This document shows positions 27,624-36,778 of a stretch of 64,000 nucleotides of DNA, piece after piece. Both the position numbers and the translations under genes were made by a program. Below the pieces are notes generated by a model. The model ran no database searches. It saw nothing but the letters and a program-made list of their open reading frames with translations, and was not told where the DNA came from. Source of the stretch: Cellulomonas alba (GTDB lineage Bacteria; Actinomycetota; Actinomycetes; Actinomycetales; Cellulomonadaceae); contig NZ_JAUCGQ010000002.1 of assembly GCF_030362835.1 (NCBI RefSeq), positions 310,001 to 374,000 on the forward strand, given 5' to 3'. Within the stretch, counting starts at the first letter, position 1; every line of letters starts with the position of its first letter.

Positions 27624-28514
27624 TCAGCGCAGCAGCCGTGACATCCGCCGGTCGGCGAGCGGCTTGCCGCCCGTCTGGCACGTCGGGCAGTACTGCAACG
27701 ACGAGTCGGCGAACGACACCTCGTGCACGGTGTCGCCGCACGGCACGCCGTTCCACCCCGGGCAGGGCTCGCCCGTGCGGCCGTGGACGCGCATGCCGCG
27801 GCGCTTGGCGTCCTTCAGCTCGGCCGCGGGCCGGCCGGACGCGGCCGCGACGGCCTCGGTGAGCACCTCGCGCGTCGCGTCGTAGAGCGCCGCGGTCCGC
27901 GCGTCGTCGAACGACCGCGTCATGGCGAACGGGGACATCCGCGCGGCGTGCAGGATCTCGTCCGAGTACGCGTTGCCGATGCCCGCGATCGTGCCCTGGT
28001 CGCGCAGCAGGCCCTTGACCTGCTGGTTCCTCGCGTGGAGGAGCTCGCCGAGGCGCTGCGGCGTGAACTCGTCGGAGAGCGGCTCGACGCCGAGCGTCGC
28101 GATCTGCGGCACGTCCTGCGGGTCCTCGACCACGTGCACCGCGAGCCGCTTGCGCGTGCCGGCCTCCGTGAGGTCGTAGCCCGAGCCGTCGTCGAGCCGG
28201 ACCCGCAACGCGAGCGGCGACTTGCCGGGTCGCACGGGCGTCGCGGGGAGCTGCTCGTACCAGCGCAGCCACCCCGCCCGGGCGAGGTGCCACACCAGGT
28301 GCAACGGCTCGCCGGTGGGCGTCGCGACGAGCAGGTCGAGCCACTTGCCGTGCCGCGACACGTCGACGACCGCGCCGCCGACGAGCGCGTCGGGCGCGGG
28401 CCGGAACGTCTTGAGCGCGCTGATCGCGCCCACGTCGACCTTGGTCACGACGCGACCGGCCGTCCGCTCGCGGAGGAACTGCGCGAGCGCCTCGACCTCG
28501 GGGAGCTCCGGCAC
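27624..28514 (-). CDS. Formamidopyrimidine/endonuclease VIII-type DNA glycosylase
   Basis: A 296-residue Fpg/Nei family base-excision enzyme. After removal of the initiator residue the catalytic Pro2-Glu3 pair is exposed (PELPEVEALAQFL); Lys57 (SRHGKWL) and the H2TH region LLRDQGTIAGIGNAYSDEIL follow. The C-terminal zinc finger has Cys residues in EPCPGWNGVPCGDT and YCPTCQTGGK; the first pair is spaced by seven residues instead of the usual two. GTG 28514 is chosen because Pro must be residue 2 and because CACGAT lies 7 bases upstream; an ATG nine bases further up would bury the catalytic Pro. Oxidised pyrimidine or purine specificity cannot be decided. Confidence 0.9.
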   Translation of the reverse strand: MPELPEVEALAQFLRERTAGRVVTKVDVGAISALKTFRPAPDALVGGAVVDVSRHGKWLDLLVATPTGEPLHLVWHLARAGWLRWYEQLPATPVRPGKSPLALRVRLDDGSGYDLTEAGTRKRLAVHVVEDPQDVPQIATLGVEPLSDEFTPQRLGELLHARNQQVKGLLRDQGTIAGIGNAYSDEILHAARMSPFAMTRSFDDARTAALYDATREVLTEAVAAASGRPAAELKDAKRRGMRVHGRTGEPCPGWNGVPCGDTVHEVSFADSSLQYCPTCQTGGKPLADRRMSRLLR

Positions 28515-28521
28515 GCGGCCC

Positions 28522-28527
28522 ATCGTG
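28522..28527 (-). promoter_or_regulatory. Leaderless-type -10 box of the glycosylase gene
   Basis: On the minus strand CACGAT ends 7 bases before GTG 28514, agreeing with the start demanded by the catalytic Pro2. Confidence 0.45.
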
Positions 28528-28602
28528 GCGCACGCCGCCGACACGCGCACCGGGCGCGCCCGACCGGTTCCTCCGCGCGCCGGGCGGCCCGTGACGAGCC
28601 CC

Positions 28603-28608
28603 TAGGCT
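28603..28608 (+). promoter_or_regulatory. Leaderless-type -10 box of proS
   Basis: TAGGCT ends 6 bases before ATG 28615, with no ribosome binding site between. Confidence 0.6.
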
Positions 28609-28614
28609 TGGCGC

Positions 28615-30408
28615 ATGCCTCTGCGCCTCTCCACGCTGTTCGTCCGCACGCTGCGTGAGGACCCCGCCGACGCCGAGGTCGCGAGCCACAAGCTCCTCGT
28701 GCGCGCGGGCTACATCCGCCGCGCCGCTCCCGGCATCTACACGTGGCTCCCGCTCGGCCTGCGCGTGCTCGCCAAGGTCGAGGCCGTCGTCCGGGAGGAG
28801 ATGGCGGCGGCGGGCGCCCAGGAGGTGCACTTCCCGGCGCTCCTGCCCCGCGAGCCGTACGAGGCGACGAACCGGTGGACCGAGTACGGGCCGAACCTCT
28901 TCCGGCTCCGGGACCGCAAGGGCGTCGACTACCTGCTCGCGCCGACGCACGAGGAGATGTTCACGCTCCTGGTCAAGGACCTGTACTCGTCGTACAAGGA
29001 CCTGCCGCTCACGCTGTTCCAGATCCAGACGAAGTACCGCGACGAGGCGCGCCCGCGTGCCGGGCTCATTCGCGGCCGCGAGTTCGTCATGAAGGACGCC
29101 TACTCGTTCGACGTCGACGACGCCGGCCTGGACGCGTCCTACCAGGCGCAGCGCGACGCGTACCGGCGCATCTTCGACCGGCTCGGCCTCGAGTACGTGA
29201 TCGTCGCGGCGACGTCGGGCGCGATGGGCGGGTCGCGCTCGGAGGAGTTCCTCACGCCCACGCCGATCGGCGAGGACACGTTCGTGCGGTCGCCCGGCGG
29301 CTACGCGGCGAACGTCGAGGCCGTGACGACGGTCGTGCCCGACGCGGTCCCGTTCGACGACGCCCCGGCCGCGCACGTCGAGGACACGCCCGACACGCCG
29401 ACGATCGAGTCGCTCGTCGGGCTCGCGAACGCGCGGTACGCGCGCCCCGACCGTGCATGGACCGCGGCGGACACGCTCAAGAACGTCGTCGTCGCCCTGG
29501 TGCGCCCGACCGGCGAGCGCGAGCTGCTCGTCGTCGGCCTGCCGGGCGACCGCGAGGTCGACCTGAAGCGGCTCGAGGCGTCGGTGAGCCCCGCCGAGGT
29601 CGAGCCGGCCGGCGACGCCGACTTCGCGGCGCACCCGGAGCTCGTCCGCGGCTACATCGGCCCCGCGGTGCTCGGCCCGAACGCGGACGGTCGCGCGGTG
29701 GACGACGAGGAGCGGACGTCCGTCCGCTACCTGCTCGACCCGCGCGTCGTCGCGGGCACGCGCTGGATCACGGGCGCGAACGAGAGCGGCAAGCACGTGT
29801 TCGACCTCGTCGCGGGCCGCGACTTCACGGCCGACGGCACCGTCGAGGCCGCCGAGGTCCGCGCCGGTGACGAGGCGCCCGACGGGTCCGGCCCGCTCGA
29901 GCTCGCGCGCGGCATCGAGATCGGCCACATCTTCCAGCTCGGCCGCAAGTACGCCCGCGCGCTCGGCCTGACGGTGCTCGACCAGAACGGCAAGGCCGTC
30001 GTCGTGACGATGGGTTCGTACGGCATCGGCGTGACGCGCGTGCTCGCCGCGCTCGCCGAGGCGAACAACGACGACAAGGGCCTCGCGTGGCCCGCGCACG
30101 TCGCGCCGGCGCACGTGCACGTCGTCGCTACCGGCAAGGACGCCACGGTGTTCGACGCCGCCGAGGAGCTCGTGCGCGACCTCGAGCGGCGCGGGGTCGA
30201 GGTGCTCTACGACGACCGGCCGAAGGTGTCGCCGGGCGTCAAGTTCGCGGACGCGGAGCTCCTCGGCGTGCCGCTCGTGGTCGTCGTCGGGCGCGGGCTC
30301 GCGGACGGCGTGGTCGAGGTGCGGTCGCGCGCCGGCGGTGACGCCGAGCAGGTCCCCCTCGCCGAGGCCGCCGAGCGCGTCGCCCGGCAGGTGGCCGCAC
30401 TGCTCTAG
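28615..30408 (+). CDS. proS: Prolyl-tRNA synthetase
   Basis: A 597-residue class II synthetase of the long bacterial type. Motif 1 region [17 protein letters not shown], motif 2 [27 protein letters not shown] (split around the invariant Arg and Asp), and motif 3 [17 protein letters not shown] are present. Residues about 230-400 form the INS editing domain that hydrolyses Ala-tRNAPro, and the C-terminal anticodon-binding domain ends the protein ([20 protein letters not shown]). It is transcribed divergently from the glycosylase gene with a leaderless-type promoter. Confidence 0.96.
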   Translation: MPLRLSTLFVRTLREDPADAEVASHKLLVRAGYIRRAAPGIYTWLPLGLRVLAKVEAVVREEMAAAGAQEVHFPALLPREPYEATNRWTEYGPNLFRLRDRKGVDYLLAPTHEEMFTLLVKDLYSSYKDLPLTLFQIQTKYRDEARPRAGLIRGREFVMKDAYSFDVDDAGLDASYQAQRDAYRRIFDRLGLEYVIVAATSGAMGGSRSEEFLTPTPIGEDTFVRSPGGYAANVEAVTTVVPDAVPFDDAPAAHVEDTPDTPTIESLVGLANARYARPDRAWTAADTLKNVVVALVRPTGERELLVVGLPGDREVDLKRLEASVSPAEVEPAGDADFAAHPELVRGYIGPAVLGPNADGRAVDDEERTSVRYLLDPRVVAGTRWITGANESGKHVFDLVAGRDFTADGTVEAAEVRAGDEAPDGSGPLELARGIEIGHIFQLGRKYARALGLTVLDQNGKAVVVTMGSYGIGVTRVLAALAEANNDDKGLAWPAHVAPAHVHVVATGKDATVFDAAEELVRDLERRGVEVLYDDRPKVSPGVKFADAELLGVPLVVVVGRGLADGVVEVRSRAGGDAEQVPLAEAAERVARQVAALL

Positions 30409-30411
30409 GCG

Positions 30412-30433
30412 GTCGCCCGGTCGGGCCGGCGAC
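30412..30433. terminator. Weak bidirectional terminator between proS and the DUF4439 gene
   Basis: GTCGCC (30412-30417) pairs with GGCGAC (30428-30433), and the stem extends by two G-C pairs around one bulged C. It lies in the 35-base gap between convergent genes. Confidence 0.4.
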
Positions 30434-30443
30434 GGCGCGGGCG

Positions 30444-31484
30444 TCAGCCCGTGTGGTCCTGAGCGAGCTCGGGCATCCCCGGGAACGCGACGGCCGCGGC
30501 GCCCCACGTGCGTGCGTCCGCCGTCGCCGCGCGCAGGCCCGCGACGGCGTCCGCGCGCTGCCCCGCGCTGGTGTGCGCGACCGCCGTCGCGTACGCGTCG
30601 GCGAGCGACGTCTCGAGCGAGCGCGCGAGCGTCCGGACGACCTTCGGGTCCGACAGACCCGCGGGCAGCGTGTACGCCGCGCGACGGGGGTCGTCCGGCG
30701 TGCCCGCGATCCCGGCGTCGGCCGCGAGCTCGGCGGCGGTGAGCCGGTGCCGCGCCGCGGCGGCCACCGCGCGCGTGCGCTCGGCGCCGGAGAGCTGGGC
30801 GGCGACGACCTCGAAGCCGTAGCCCGCCTGGTCCTGCGCGCGCACGAGCGCCTGCGCATCGGCGTCGGTGAACGGCGTGCCGGCGGTGGGCGTCGGTCCT
30901 GGTGCGGGCGTCGACGCTGCGGGCTTCGCGGCGGCGCTCGAGGCGGGCACCTTGGTCCGCAGTGCGACCGCGAGCCGCGTCGCGAGCTCGGCGCGCGACG
31001 TGCCGACCGACGCCAGCAGCCGCGCGAGGCCGCCGTCGCCGACGCCGTCCGCATCGCCGAGCGCCGCGTCGCGCGCGCCCACGAGGGCCGCGAGCACCTG
31101 CGCGGGTGTCGCGGGCGTGGCGGCCGTCGTCGTGGGGAGCGGCGACGCGGAGTCGTCCGGCAGGCCCGAGCGATACGTGCCGCCGAGCTCGGTCGCGTGC
31201 CGCGCCGAGAACGCCGCGACGTCGGTGAGCACGGCGGCGACGACCTTGGCGCTGCCCGCGGGCGTCGTCAGCGCGGCCTGCGCCGCCTGCTCGAGCCCGA
31301 CGGAGCGTGCGACCTGACCGCCGCGCACCCGCTCGACGGCGTCCGGGCTCGGCGCGACCGGCGGCGCGGACTCGGTGCGCAGGTCGCAGCCGGCCAGCGG
31401 AGCGGCGAGCCCGACGGCGACGAGCCCCGCGGCCAGCGCCCGGACGGCGCGGCGACGGGACGGGCGGGGCCGACCGGTGCGCAT
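30444..31484 (-). CDS. DUF4439 (ferritin-like domain) lipoprotein
   Basis: A 346-residue exported protein. The N-terminus is a lipoprotein signal: basic [10 protein letters not shown], a hydrophobic stretch and the lipobox LAGC with the acylated Cys near residue 30. A Ser/Ala/Pro/Thr-rich region precedes a helical C-terminal half (about 205-346), with GTPFTDADAQALVRAQDQAGYGFEVVAAQL and DDPRRAAYTLP, the DUF4439 signature. The fold is predicted to be ferritin-like but no metal-ligand set is obvious. The gene is conserved beside proS in actinobacteria and has no known function. ATG 31484 has AGGA 10 bases upstream; ATG 31502 is possible. Confidence 0.8.
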   Translation of the reverse strand: MRTGRPRPSRRRAVRALAAGLVAVGLAAPLAGCDLRTESAPPVAPSPDAVERVRGGQVARSVGLEQAAQAALTTPAGSAKVVAAVLTDVAAFSARHATELGGTYRSGLPDDSASPLPTTTAATPATPAQVLAALVGARDAALGDADGVGDGGLARLLASVGTSRAELATRLAVALRTKVPASSAAAKPAASTPAPGPTPTAGTPFTDADAQALVRAQDQAGYGFEVVAAQLSGAERTRAVAAAARHRLTAAELAADAGIAGTPDDPRRAAYTLPAGLSDPKVVRTLARSLETSLADAYATAVAHTSAGQRADAVAGLRAATADARTWGAAAVAFPGMPELAQDHTG

Positions 31485-31544
31485 CGCCGGCGATCCTGCC
31501 ATGCGCACCCGCCCGTCCCGGTGAGCCCGCAGGTGGGGGTTCGT

Positions 31545-31598
31545 TAGGCTGACGCAGAACACCGACACCGGTGCGTGCGTCTCGTGCGCGTGCACCGG
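31545..31598 (+). promoter_or_regulatory. Putative promoter and leader hairpin of the rimP-nusA operon
   Basis: TAGGCT at 31545-31550 is a -10-like hexamer about 100 bases before rimP. In the transcript that would follow, CCGGTGC (31568-31574) pairs with GCACCGG (31592-31598). The hairpin could be a regulatory leader, since nusA operons are autoregulated in other bacteria; function here is a guess. Confidence 0.4.
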
Positions 31599-31653
31599 CA
31601 CAACATCATGGGTCGACGCACTCCGCCGGCCCCGGGCCCGACAGGAGGCGGAC

Positions 31654-32223
31654 ATGGCCGCGCCAGCACCCGCGCAGCGCGTCCGCGAGGTCGTCGAACC
31701 CGCGACCGCGTCCGTCGGGCTCCTGCTCGAGGACGTCGAGGTGGTGCGCGCCGGAGCGCGGTCCGTGGTGCGGGTCGTCGTCGACCTGCCGGAGGACGCG
31801 GACGGCGAGCTCGATCTCGACCGGGTCGCCGACGCGACGCGTGCCGTCTCCGACGCGCTCGACGCGAACGACGTGGTCCCGGGTCACTACACCCTCGAGG
31901 TGTCGAGCCCCGGGGTGTCGCGCGCGCTGACGCAGCGCCGGCACTTCGTGCGGGCGGTCGGGCGTTCCGTGACCTTGCGGCTCGCGGACGGCGGCACGCT
32001 CGCCGGCCGGCTGACCGACGTGGAGCGCGACGGCGACGCCGGCGCGGTGCTCGTGGTCGTGCCCGTGACGCCCGGCCTCAAGGGCCGCCCGCCGAAGGTG
32101 GGTGAGCCCGTACGCCTGGCGCTCGACGCCGTGCGCGACGGGCACGTCGAGGTGGACCTGAGCGGGCTGGGCACCGCCGATGACGACGACGACGCCGGCG
32201 CGGACGCCGGGCGAGAGGGCTGA
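31654..32223 (+). CDS. rimP: Ribosome maturation factor RimP
   Basis: A 189-residue RimP, which helps assemble the 30S subunit. It has the N-terminal domain ([20 protein letters not shown]), the conserved [18 protein letters not shown] block at about 87-105, and a C-terminal SH3-like domain with a disordered Asp/Ala tail ([10 protein letters not shown]). ATG 31654 follows CAGGAGG. The stop is 2 bases before nusA, the standard rimP-nusA operon start. Confidence 0.95.
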   Translation: MAAPAPAQRVREVVEPATASVGLLLEDVEVVRAGARSVVRVVVDLPEDADGELDLDRVADATRAVSDALDANDVVPGHYTLEVSSPGVSRALTQRRHFVRAVGRSVTLRLADGGTLAGRLTDVERDGDAGAVLVVVPVTPGLKGRPPKVGEPVRLALDAVRDGHVEVDLSGLGTADDDDDAGADAGREG

Positions 32224-32225
32224 CG

Positions 32226-33278
32226 ATGGACATCGACATGCAGGCGCTGCGGCTGCTCGAGCGCGAACGGGACATCAGCCTCGACGTGCTCGTCTCCGCG
32301 ATCGAGCAGGCGCTGCTCTCCGCCTACCACCGCACGCCGGGCGCCTACCAGCGCGCGCGCGTCGAGGTCGACCGCCGCACCGGCCACGTCGCGGTGTGGG
32401 CCCGCGAGCCCGCGCCCGTCGACGAGGACGGCCAGCCGACGGGGGAGGAGAGCCCGGAGTTCGACGACACGCCCGACGGCTTCGGCCGGATCGCGACCGC
32501 GACGGCGCGCCAGGTGATCGTCCAGCGGCTCCGCGACGCGGAGGACGACCAGGTCCTCGGCACGTTCCGTGGCAAGGAGGGCGAGGTCCTCGGCGGCGTC
32601 ATCCAGCAGGGCCGCGACCCCCGCACGGTGCTCGTCGACGTCGGCGGCACCGAGGCGGTGCTCCCCGCGCACGAGCAGGTGCCGGGCGAGGAGTACACGC
32701 ACGGCGACCGCATCCGCGGGTACGTCCTCGAGGTCACGCGCGGCCCGCGCGGCCCCCAGGTGACGCTCTCGCGCACGCACCCGAACCTCGTGCGCAAGCT
32801 GTTCGCGCTCGAGGTCCCCGAGGTCGCGGACGGCACGGTGGAGATCACCGCGATCGCGCGCGAGGCAGGTCACCGCACCAAGATGGCGGTCCGCGCCACC
32901 GTCCCGGGCGTCAACGCCAAGGGCGCGTGCATCGGCCCGATGGGCGCACGCGTGCGGGCCGTCATGGCCGAGCTGCGCGGCGAGAAGATCGACATCGTCG
33001 ACCACGCCGACGACCCGGCGGAGATGATCGCCCACGCGCTCTCGCCTGCTCGTGTGGAGTCCGTCACGATCGTCGACGCCGTGGCGCGCGCCGCGCGCGT
33101 CGTCGTGCCCGACTACCAGCTGTCGCTCGCGATCGGCAAGGAGGGCCAGAACGCCCGCCTGGCGGCCAAGCTCACCGGCTGGCGCATCGACATCCGGTCC
33201 GACGCCGAGACCGGCGCCGGGAGCGGCTCCGACGCGCCGGGCGAGCCCGCGCGCGACGCCTCCGGTCACGGTCGGTGA
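32226..33278 (+). CDS. nusA: Transcription termination/antitermination factor NusA
   Basis: A 350-residue NusA: an N-terminal RNA-polymerase-binding domain ([32 protein letters not shown]), an S1 domain (about 130-200), then KH1 and KH2 with [21 protein letters not shown] and [19 protein letters not shown]. The acidic repeats of E. coli NusA are absent, as is normal for actinobacteria. It controls pausing, termination and rRNA antitermination. The stop overlaps a GTG in the ylxR frame, but the ylxR gene more likely begins later (see its entry). Confidence 0.96.
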   Translation: MDIDMQALRLLERERDISLDVLVSAIEQALLSAYHRTPGAYQRARVEVDRRTGHVAVWAREPAPVDEDGQPTGEESPEFDDTPDGFGRIATATARQVIVQRLRDAEDDQVLGTFRGKEGEVLGGVIQQGRDPRTVLVDVGGTEAVLPAHEQVPGEEYTHGDRIRGYVLEVTRGPRGPQVTLSRTHPNLVRKLFALEVPEVADGTVEITAIAREAGHRTKMAVRATVPGVNAKGACIGPMGARVRAVMAELRGEKIDIVDHADDPAEMIAHALSPARVESVTIVDAVARAARVVVPDYQLSLAIGKEGQNARLAAKLTGWRIDIRSDAETGAGSGSDAPGEPARDASGHGR

Positions 33279-33288
33279 CGCCGCGCGG

Positions 33289-33294
33289 TAGACT
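33289..33294 (+). promoter_or_regulatory. Possible internal promoter before ylxR-infB
   Basis: TAGACT, the same hexamer as upstream of rpsB, lies just after nusA and 65 bases before the preferred ylxR start. No convincing -35 box is visible. Confidence 0.35.
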
Positions 33295-33358
33295 CGGCGA
33301 GGCTGGGCCGGAGGCCCGACGCCTCTCGTCATCCGATCCGTCACCCGTCGTTCCCCCC

Positions 33359-33703
33359 GTGGGACCGGTGCGGACGTGCGTGGGGTGCCGGAAGACCGGC
33401 CCGAGGTCCGCCCTGCTGAGGGTGGTGGCCGACGCGGCGGGCGTGCTCGTCGTCGACGAGCGCCGCCGGATGCCGGGCAGGGGGGCGTGGCTGCACCCCG
33501 ATCCTGGATGCCTCGACCTCGCCGAGCGCCGACGTGCGTTCGTCCGGGCCCTGCGACTCGCAGGTCCGGCCGACGTGGCAGCGGTCCGGCGGCACGTGGA
33601 GCAGCAGGAGGCCGCCACCGGGCCGATCCCGGGGGCGGAGCAGACCGTCGATGAGGAAAGCGGGTTGGAAGCCGATGGCTACCCGATGAGCACGAACCGA
33701 TGA
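33359..33703 (+). CDS. ylxR: YlxR family RNA-binding protein (DUF448)
   Basis: A 114-residue YlxR. The diagnostic start VRTCVGCRKTGPRSALLRVV is followed by GRGAWLHPDPGCLDLAERRRAF. YlxR binds RNA and has been linked to RNase P in other bacteria. An in-frame GTG at 33275 overlaps the nusA stop as GTGA, but the 28 codons from there to 33359 have many A/T third positions, unlike real genes here, so GTG 33359 is preferred. The C-terminal end is odd: its last five codons (Met-Ser-Thr-Asn-Arg) are the first unit of a tandem 14-base repeat that forms mini-ORFs in front of infB. Confidence 0.85.
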   Translation: MGPVRTCVGCRKTGPRSALLRVVADAAGVLVVDERRRMPGRGAWLHPDPGCLDLAERRRAFVRALRLAGPADVAAVRRHVEQQEAATGPIPGAEQTVDEESGLEADGYPMSTNR

Positions 33704-33725
33704 GTACCCAGCGATGAGTACCCAG
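33684..33725 (+). repeat. Tandem 14-base repeat, three units
   Basis: Units are CGATGAGCACGAAC (33684-33697), CGATGAGTACCCAG (33698-33711) and CGATGAGTACCCAG (33712-33725). The last two are identical. Each contains ATGAG, so the previous stop codon TGA overlaps the next ATG. A 14-base period shifts the frame in each copy. Confidence 0.9.
33700..33717 (+). CDS. Mini-ORF Met-Ser-Thr-Gln-Arg
   Basis: A five-codon reading frame, ATG AGT ACC CAG CGA TGA. Its ATG overlaps the ylxR stop (ATGA), and its own stop overlaps the next mini-ORF start. It is far too short for gene finders. Whether it is translated is unknown; termination-reinitiation from ylxR would make it so. Confidence 0.4.
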   Translation: MSTQR

Positions 33726-33731
33726 CACTAA
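33714..33731 (+). CDS. Mini-ORF Met-Ser-Thr-Gln-His
   Basis: The last of the ATGA-coupled units, ATG AGT ACC CAG CAC TAA. It ends with TAA at 33729-33731, only 10 bases before the 5' arm of the hairpin that covers part of the infB ribosome binding site, so a ribosome stopping here could affect that hairpin. Confidence 0.4.
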
Positions 33732-33741
33732 CGACGGTCCA

Positions 33742-33774
33742 CCCTGTCCTGGGCGGGCCGAGACAGGGAGAGAT
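33742..33774 (+). promoter_or_regulatory. Hairpin overlapping the infB ribosome binding site
   Basis: CCCTGTC at 33742-33748 pairs perfectly with GACAGGG at 33762-33768 across a 13-base loop. The infB Shine-Dalgarno stretch AGGGAGA (33765-33771) begins inside the 3' arm, so folding would hide part of it. GTG 33775 follows 3 bases later. Confidence 0.6.
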
Positions 33775-36606
33775 GTGGCCAAGGCCCGCGTCTACGAGCT
33801 CGCCAAGGAGCTCGGAGTCGATAGCAAGACCCTCATGAACAAGCTCACCGAGATGGGCGAGTTCGTCCGTTCGGCGTCGTCCACCATCGAGCCGCCGGTC
33901 GTCCGCAAGCTGCGCGACGTGTACCCGGCCGGTGGTGGTTCCTCGGCGCCCGCACCCGCGGCGCCGGCCCCGAAGGCCCCCGCCCGTCCCGCCGCCGCGG
34001 CCCCCGCCGCCCCGGCTCCCGCGGCTGCTGCGCCCCCGGCGCCCGCCGCTCTCGCGCCCGCCGCACCGGCTGCACCTGCCGCCGCTGCCCCGGCCGCGTC
34101 CGCCGCGCCTGCGGCGGCCCCCGCAGCGCGTCCGGCCGCTCCGGCCCCCGCCGGTCGTCCGGCGCCCGCGCCGGGCCGTCCGTCCGCGCCGCGCCCCGCC
34201 ACGCGTCCGGGCAACAACCCGTTCGCTCCCTCGCAGGGCATGCCCCGCCAGGGCGGCGACCGTCCCGGCGGCCCGCGTCCCTCGGGTCCGCGCCCGGGCA
34301 ACAACCCGTTCGCGGCGTCGCAGGGCATGCCGCGTCCCGGCGAGCGCCGCGCGCCCGCCGAGGGTGCGCCTGCGGCCGGTGCCGGCGCAGGTGCGGGCGA
34401 CCGTCCGGGCGGTCCGCGCCCCGGTGGCCCTCGTCCCGGTGGTCCGCGTCCCAACCCGGGCATGATGCCCGGCCGTACCTCGAGCGGCGTCGGCCGTCCC
34501 GGTGAGCGTCCCGCGGGTGCGGGTCGCGGTGGTCCCGGTGGCGGTGGCGGCGGTCGCGGCGGGTTCGGCGGCCGTCCCGGTGGCGCCGGCGGCGCTCCCG
34601 GCGGTGGCGGCGGCTTCGCCGGTCGTCCCGGTGGCGGCGGCGGTCGTCCCGGCGGTGCCGGTCGCGGCAGCACGCAGGGCGCGTTCGGCCGCGCAGGCGG
34701 TCGTCCGGTCCGCGGGCGCAAGAGCAAGCGCGCGAAGCGGCAGGAGTTCGAGCAGATGCAGGCGCCGTCGCTCGGCGGCGTCAGCGTCCCCCGCGGCGAC
34801 GGCTCGACCGTCATCCGCCTGCGGCACGGCTCGTCCCTGAACGACTTCGCCGACAAGATCGACGCGAACCCCGCGTCGCTCGTCACGGTGCTGTTCCACC
34901 TCGGTGAGATGGCCACGGCGACGCAGTCGCTCGACGAGGACACGTTCGGCACGCTCGCGGCCGAGCTGGGCTACGTCGTCGAGATGGTCTCGGCCGAGGA
35001 GGAGGACAAGGAGCTGCTCGGCTCCTTCGACATCGACCTCGACGCCGAGCTCGAGGGCGAGTCCGACGAGGACCTCGCCGCGCGGCCGCCGGTCGTCACC
35101 GTCATGGGTCACGTCGACCACGGCAAGACCAAGCTCCTCGACGCCATCCGCCAGACGGACGTCGTCGCGGGCGAGGCCGGTGGCATCACGCAGCACATCG
35201 GTGCCTACCAGGTGCGCACGACGCACGAGGGCAACGACCGCGCCATCACGTTCATCGACACCCCGGGTCACGAGGCGTTCACCGCCATGCGTGCCCGTGG
35301 TGCTCAGGTCACCGACATCGCGATCCTCGTGGTCGCGGCCGACGACGGCGTGATGCCGCAGACCATCGAGGCGCTCAACCACGCCCAGGCGGCGAACGTG
35401 CCGATCGTGGTCGCGGTGAACAAGGTGGACAAGGAGGGGGCCAACCCCGCCAAGATCCGCCAGCAGCTCACCGAGTACAACCTCGTGGCCGAGGAGTACG
35501 GCGGCGACACGATGTTCGTCGACGTCTCCGCCAAGCAGAACCTCGGCATCGACAGCCTGCTCGAGGCCGTCCTCCTGACCGCCGACGCGGCGCTCGACCT
35601 GCGGGCCAACCCCGACAAGGACGCGCGCGGCGTGGCGATCGAGGCGAACCTCGACAAGGGCCGCGGTGCGGTCGCGACGGTGCTGGTCCAGTCCGGCACG
35701 CTGCAGGTCGGTGACGCGGTGGTCGCGGGCACGGCCTACGGCCGCGTGCGCGCCATGTTCGACGAGCACGGCGAGAACGTCACCGAGGCCGGGCCGTCGC
35801 GTCCGGTGCAGGTGCTCGGTCTCACCTCGGTGCCGAGCGCCGGCGACACGTTCATCGTGGCGCCCGACGACCGCACGGCCCGCCAGATCGCCGAGAAGCG
35901 TGAGGCCGCCGAGCGCGCCGCCCTCCTGGCCAAGCGCCGCAAGCGCATCAGCCTCGAGGACTTCACGCAGGCGCTCGCGCTGGGCAAGGTCGAGACGCTC
36001 AACCTCGTCATCAAGGGCGACGTCTCGGGTGCCGTCGAGGCACTCGAGGACGCGCTGCTCAAGATCGACGTGGGCGAGGAGGTCGACCTGCGCGTCATCC
36101 ACCGCGGGGTGGGTGCCATCACGCAGAACGACGTCAACCTGGCGACCGTCGACAACGCGATCATCATCGGCTTCAACGTGAAGTTCGCGGAGCGCGTCGA
36201 GGAGCTGGCCGACCGCGAGGGCGTCGACGTGCGCTTCTACTCGGTCATCTACCAGGCGATCGACGACGTCGAGGCGGCCCTCAAGGGCATGCTCAAGCCG
36301 GAGTACGAGGAGGTGCAGCTCGGCACCGCGGAGGTGCGCGAGGTGTTCCGCTCCTCGAAGTTCGGCAACATCGCCGGTTCGATCGTCCGCTCGGGCGAGA
36401 TCCGCCGGAACACCAAGGCCCGCGTGCTGCGCGGCGGCAAGGTCATCGGGGACAACCTCACGATCGAGTCGCTCAAGCGGTTCAAGGACGACGCGACCGA
36501 GGTCCGCGAGGGTTACGAGTGCGGTATCGGCCTCGGGTCGTACAACGACCTCCAGGTCGAGGACGTCATCGAGACCTGGGAGCTGCGCGAGAAGCCTCGC
36601 TCCTGA
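33775..36606 (+). CDS. infB: Translation initiation factor IF-2
   Basis: A 943-residue IF-2, the GTPase that brings initiator tRNA to the 30S subunit. The IF2N domain ([23 protein letters not shown]) is followed by an exceptionally long linker, about residues 55-320: first Ala/Pro-rich, then Gly/Arg/Pro-rich, with a repeated NNPFA-SQGMPR segment. The G domain begins with G1 GHVDHGKT at 445-452, then DTPGHEAF and NKVDKEG, and domains II-IV complete the protein. GTG 33775 follows AGGGAGA. A tandem mini-ORF array and hairpin precede it, suggesting translational control. Confidence 0.96.
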   Translation: MAKARVYELAKELGVDSKTLMNKLTEMGEFVRSASSTIEPPVVRKLRDVYPAGGGSSAPAPAAPAPKAPARPAAAAPAAPAPAAAAPPAPAALAPAAPAAPAAAAPAASAAPAAAPAARPAAPAPAGRPAPAPGRPSAPRPATRPGNNPFAPSQGMPRQGGDRPGGPRPSGPRPGNNPFAASQGMPRPGERRAPAEGAPAAGAGAGAGDRPGGPRPGGPRPGGPRPNPGMMPGRTSSGVGRPGERPAGAGRGGPGGGGGGRGGFGGRPGGAGGAPGGGGGFAGRPGGGGGRPGGAGRGSTQGAFGRAGGRPVRGRKSKRAKRQEFEQMQAPSLGGVSVPRGDGSTVIRLRHGSSLNDFADKIDANPASLVTVLFHLGEMATATQSLDEDTFGTLAAELGYVVEMVSAEEEDKELLGSFDIDLDAELEGESDEDLAARPPVVTVMGHVDHGKTKLLDAIRQTDVVAGEAGGITQHIGAYQVRTTHEGNDRAITFIDTPGHEAFTAMRARGAQVTDIAILVVAADDGVMPQTIEALNHAQAANVPIVVAVNKVDKEGANPAKIRQQLTEYNLVAEEYGGDTMFVDVSAKQNLGIDSLLEAVLLTADAALDLRANPDKDARGVAIEANLDKGRGAVATVLVQSGTLQVGDAVVAGTAYGRVRAMFDEHGENVTEAGPSRPVQVLGLTSVPSAGDTFIVAPDDRTARQIAEKREAAERAALLAKRRKRISLEDFTQALALGKVETLNLVIKGDVSGAVEALEDALLKIDVGEEVDLRVIHRGVGAITQNDVNLATVDNAIIIGFNVKFAERVEELADREGVDVRFYSVIYQAIDDVEAALKGMLKPEYEEVQLGTAEVREVFRSSKFGNIAGSIVRSGEIRRNTKARVLRGGKVIGDNLTIESLKRFKDDATEVREGYECGIGLGSYNDLQVEDVIETWELREKPRS

Positions 36607-36620
36607 GCTGAGTCTGGCTG

Positions 36621-36722
36621 GGCGGCTTCGGCGCCCGTCCGCGACCTACCGGCCGGGTCGCCCCTCGCGGGGCGACCCGGCTGCCAGCCCCACCACGGTC
36701 GCGGACGGGCGCCGAACCCGCC
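36621..36722 (+). ncRNA. Large nested stem-loop between infB and rbfA
   Basis: Bases 36621-36645 pair with 36698-36722 over 25 positions with a single C-C mismatch. Inside, CCGGGTCGCCCC (36653-36664) pairs perfectly with GGGGCGACCCGG (36669-36680) around a TCGC loop. The whole gap of 172 bases between the two genes is otherwise without a gene. It may be a terminator, a processing site or an RNA of its own; labelled ncRNA only as the nearest type. Confidence 0.5.
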
Positions 36723-36778
36723 GTGGCGTACGGCCCCCGCGAGGCTTCTCGCCGGTGGGCTGAGAAAGGAAGCACGAC

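Noticed and set aside
33275..33358. Earlier GTG start for ylxR overlapping the nusA stop
   Set aside because: The 28 intervening codons have many A/T third positions (AGA, TCA, GAT, GTT, GGA), unlike coding sequence here, and a -10-like TAGACT lies inside. It remains possible because GTGA overlaps are common in this window.
33925..34735. Repetitive Gly/Pro/Ala-coding DNA as a repeat element or assembly artefact
   Set aside because: It stays in frame within infB and corresponds to the long disordered linker typical of actinobacterial IF-2.
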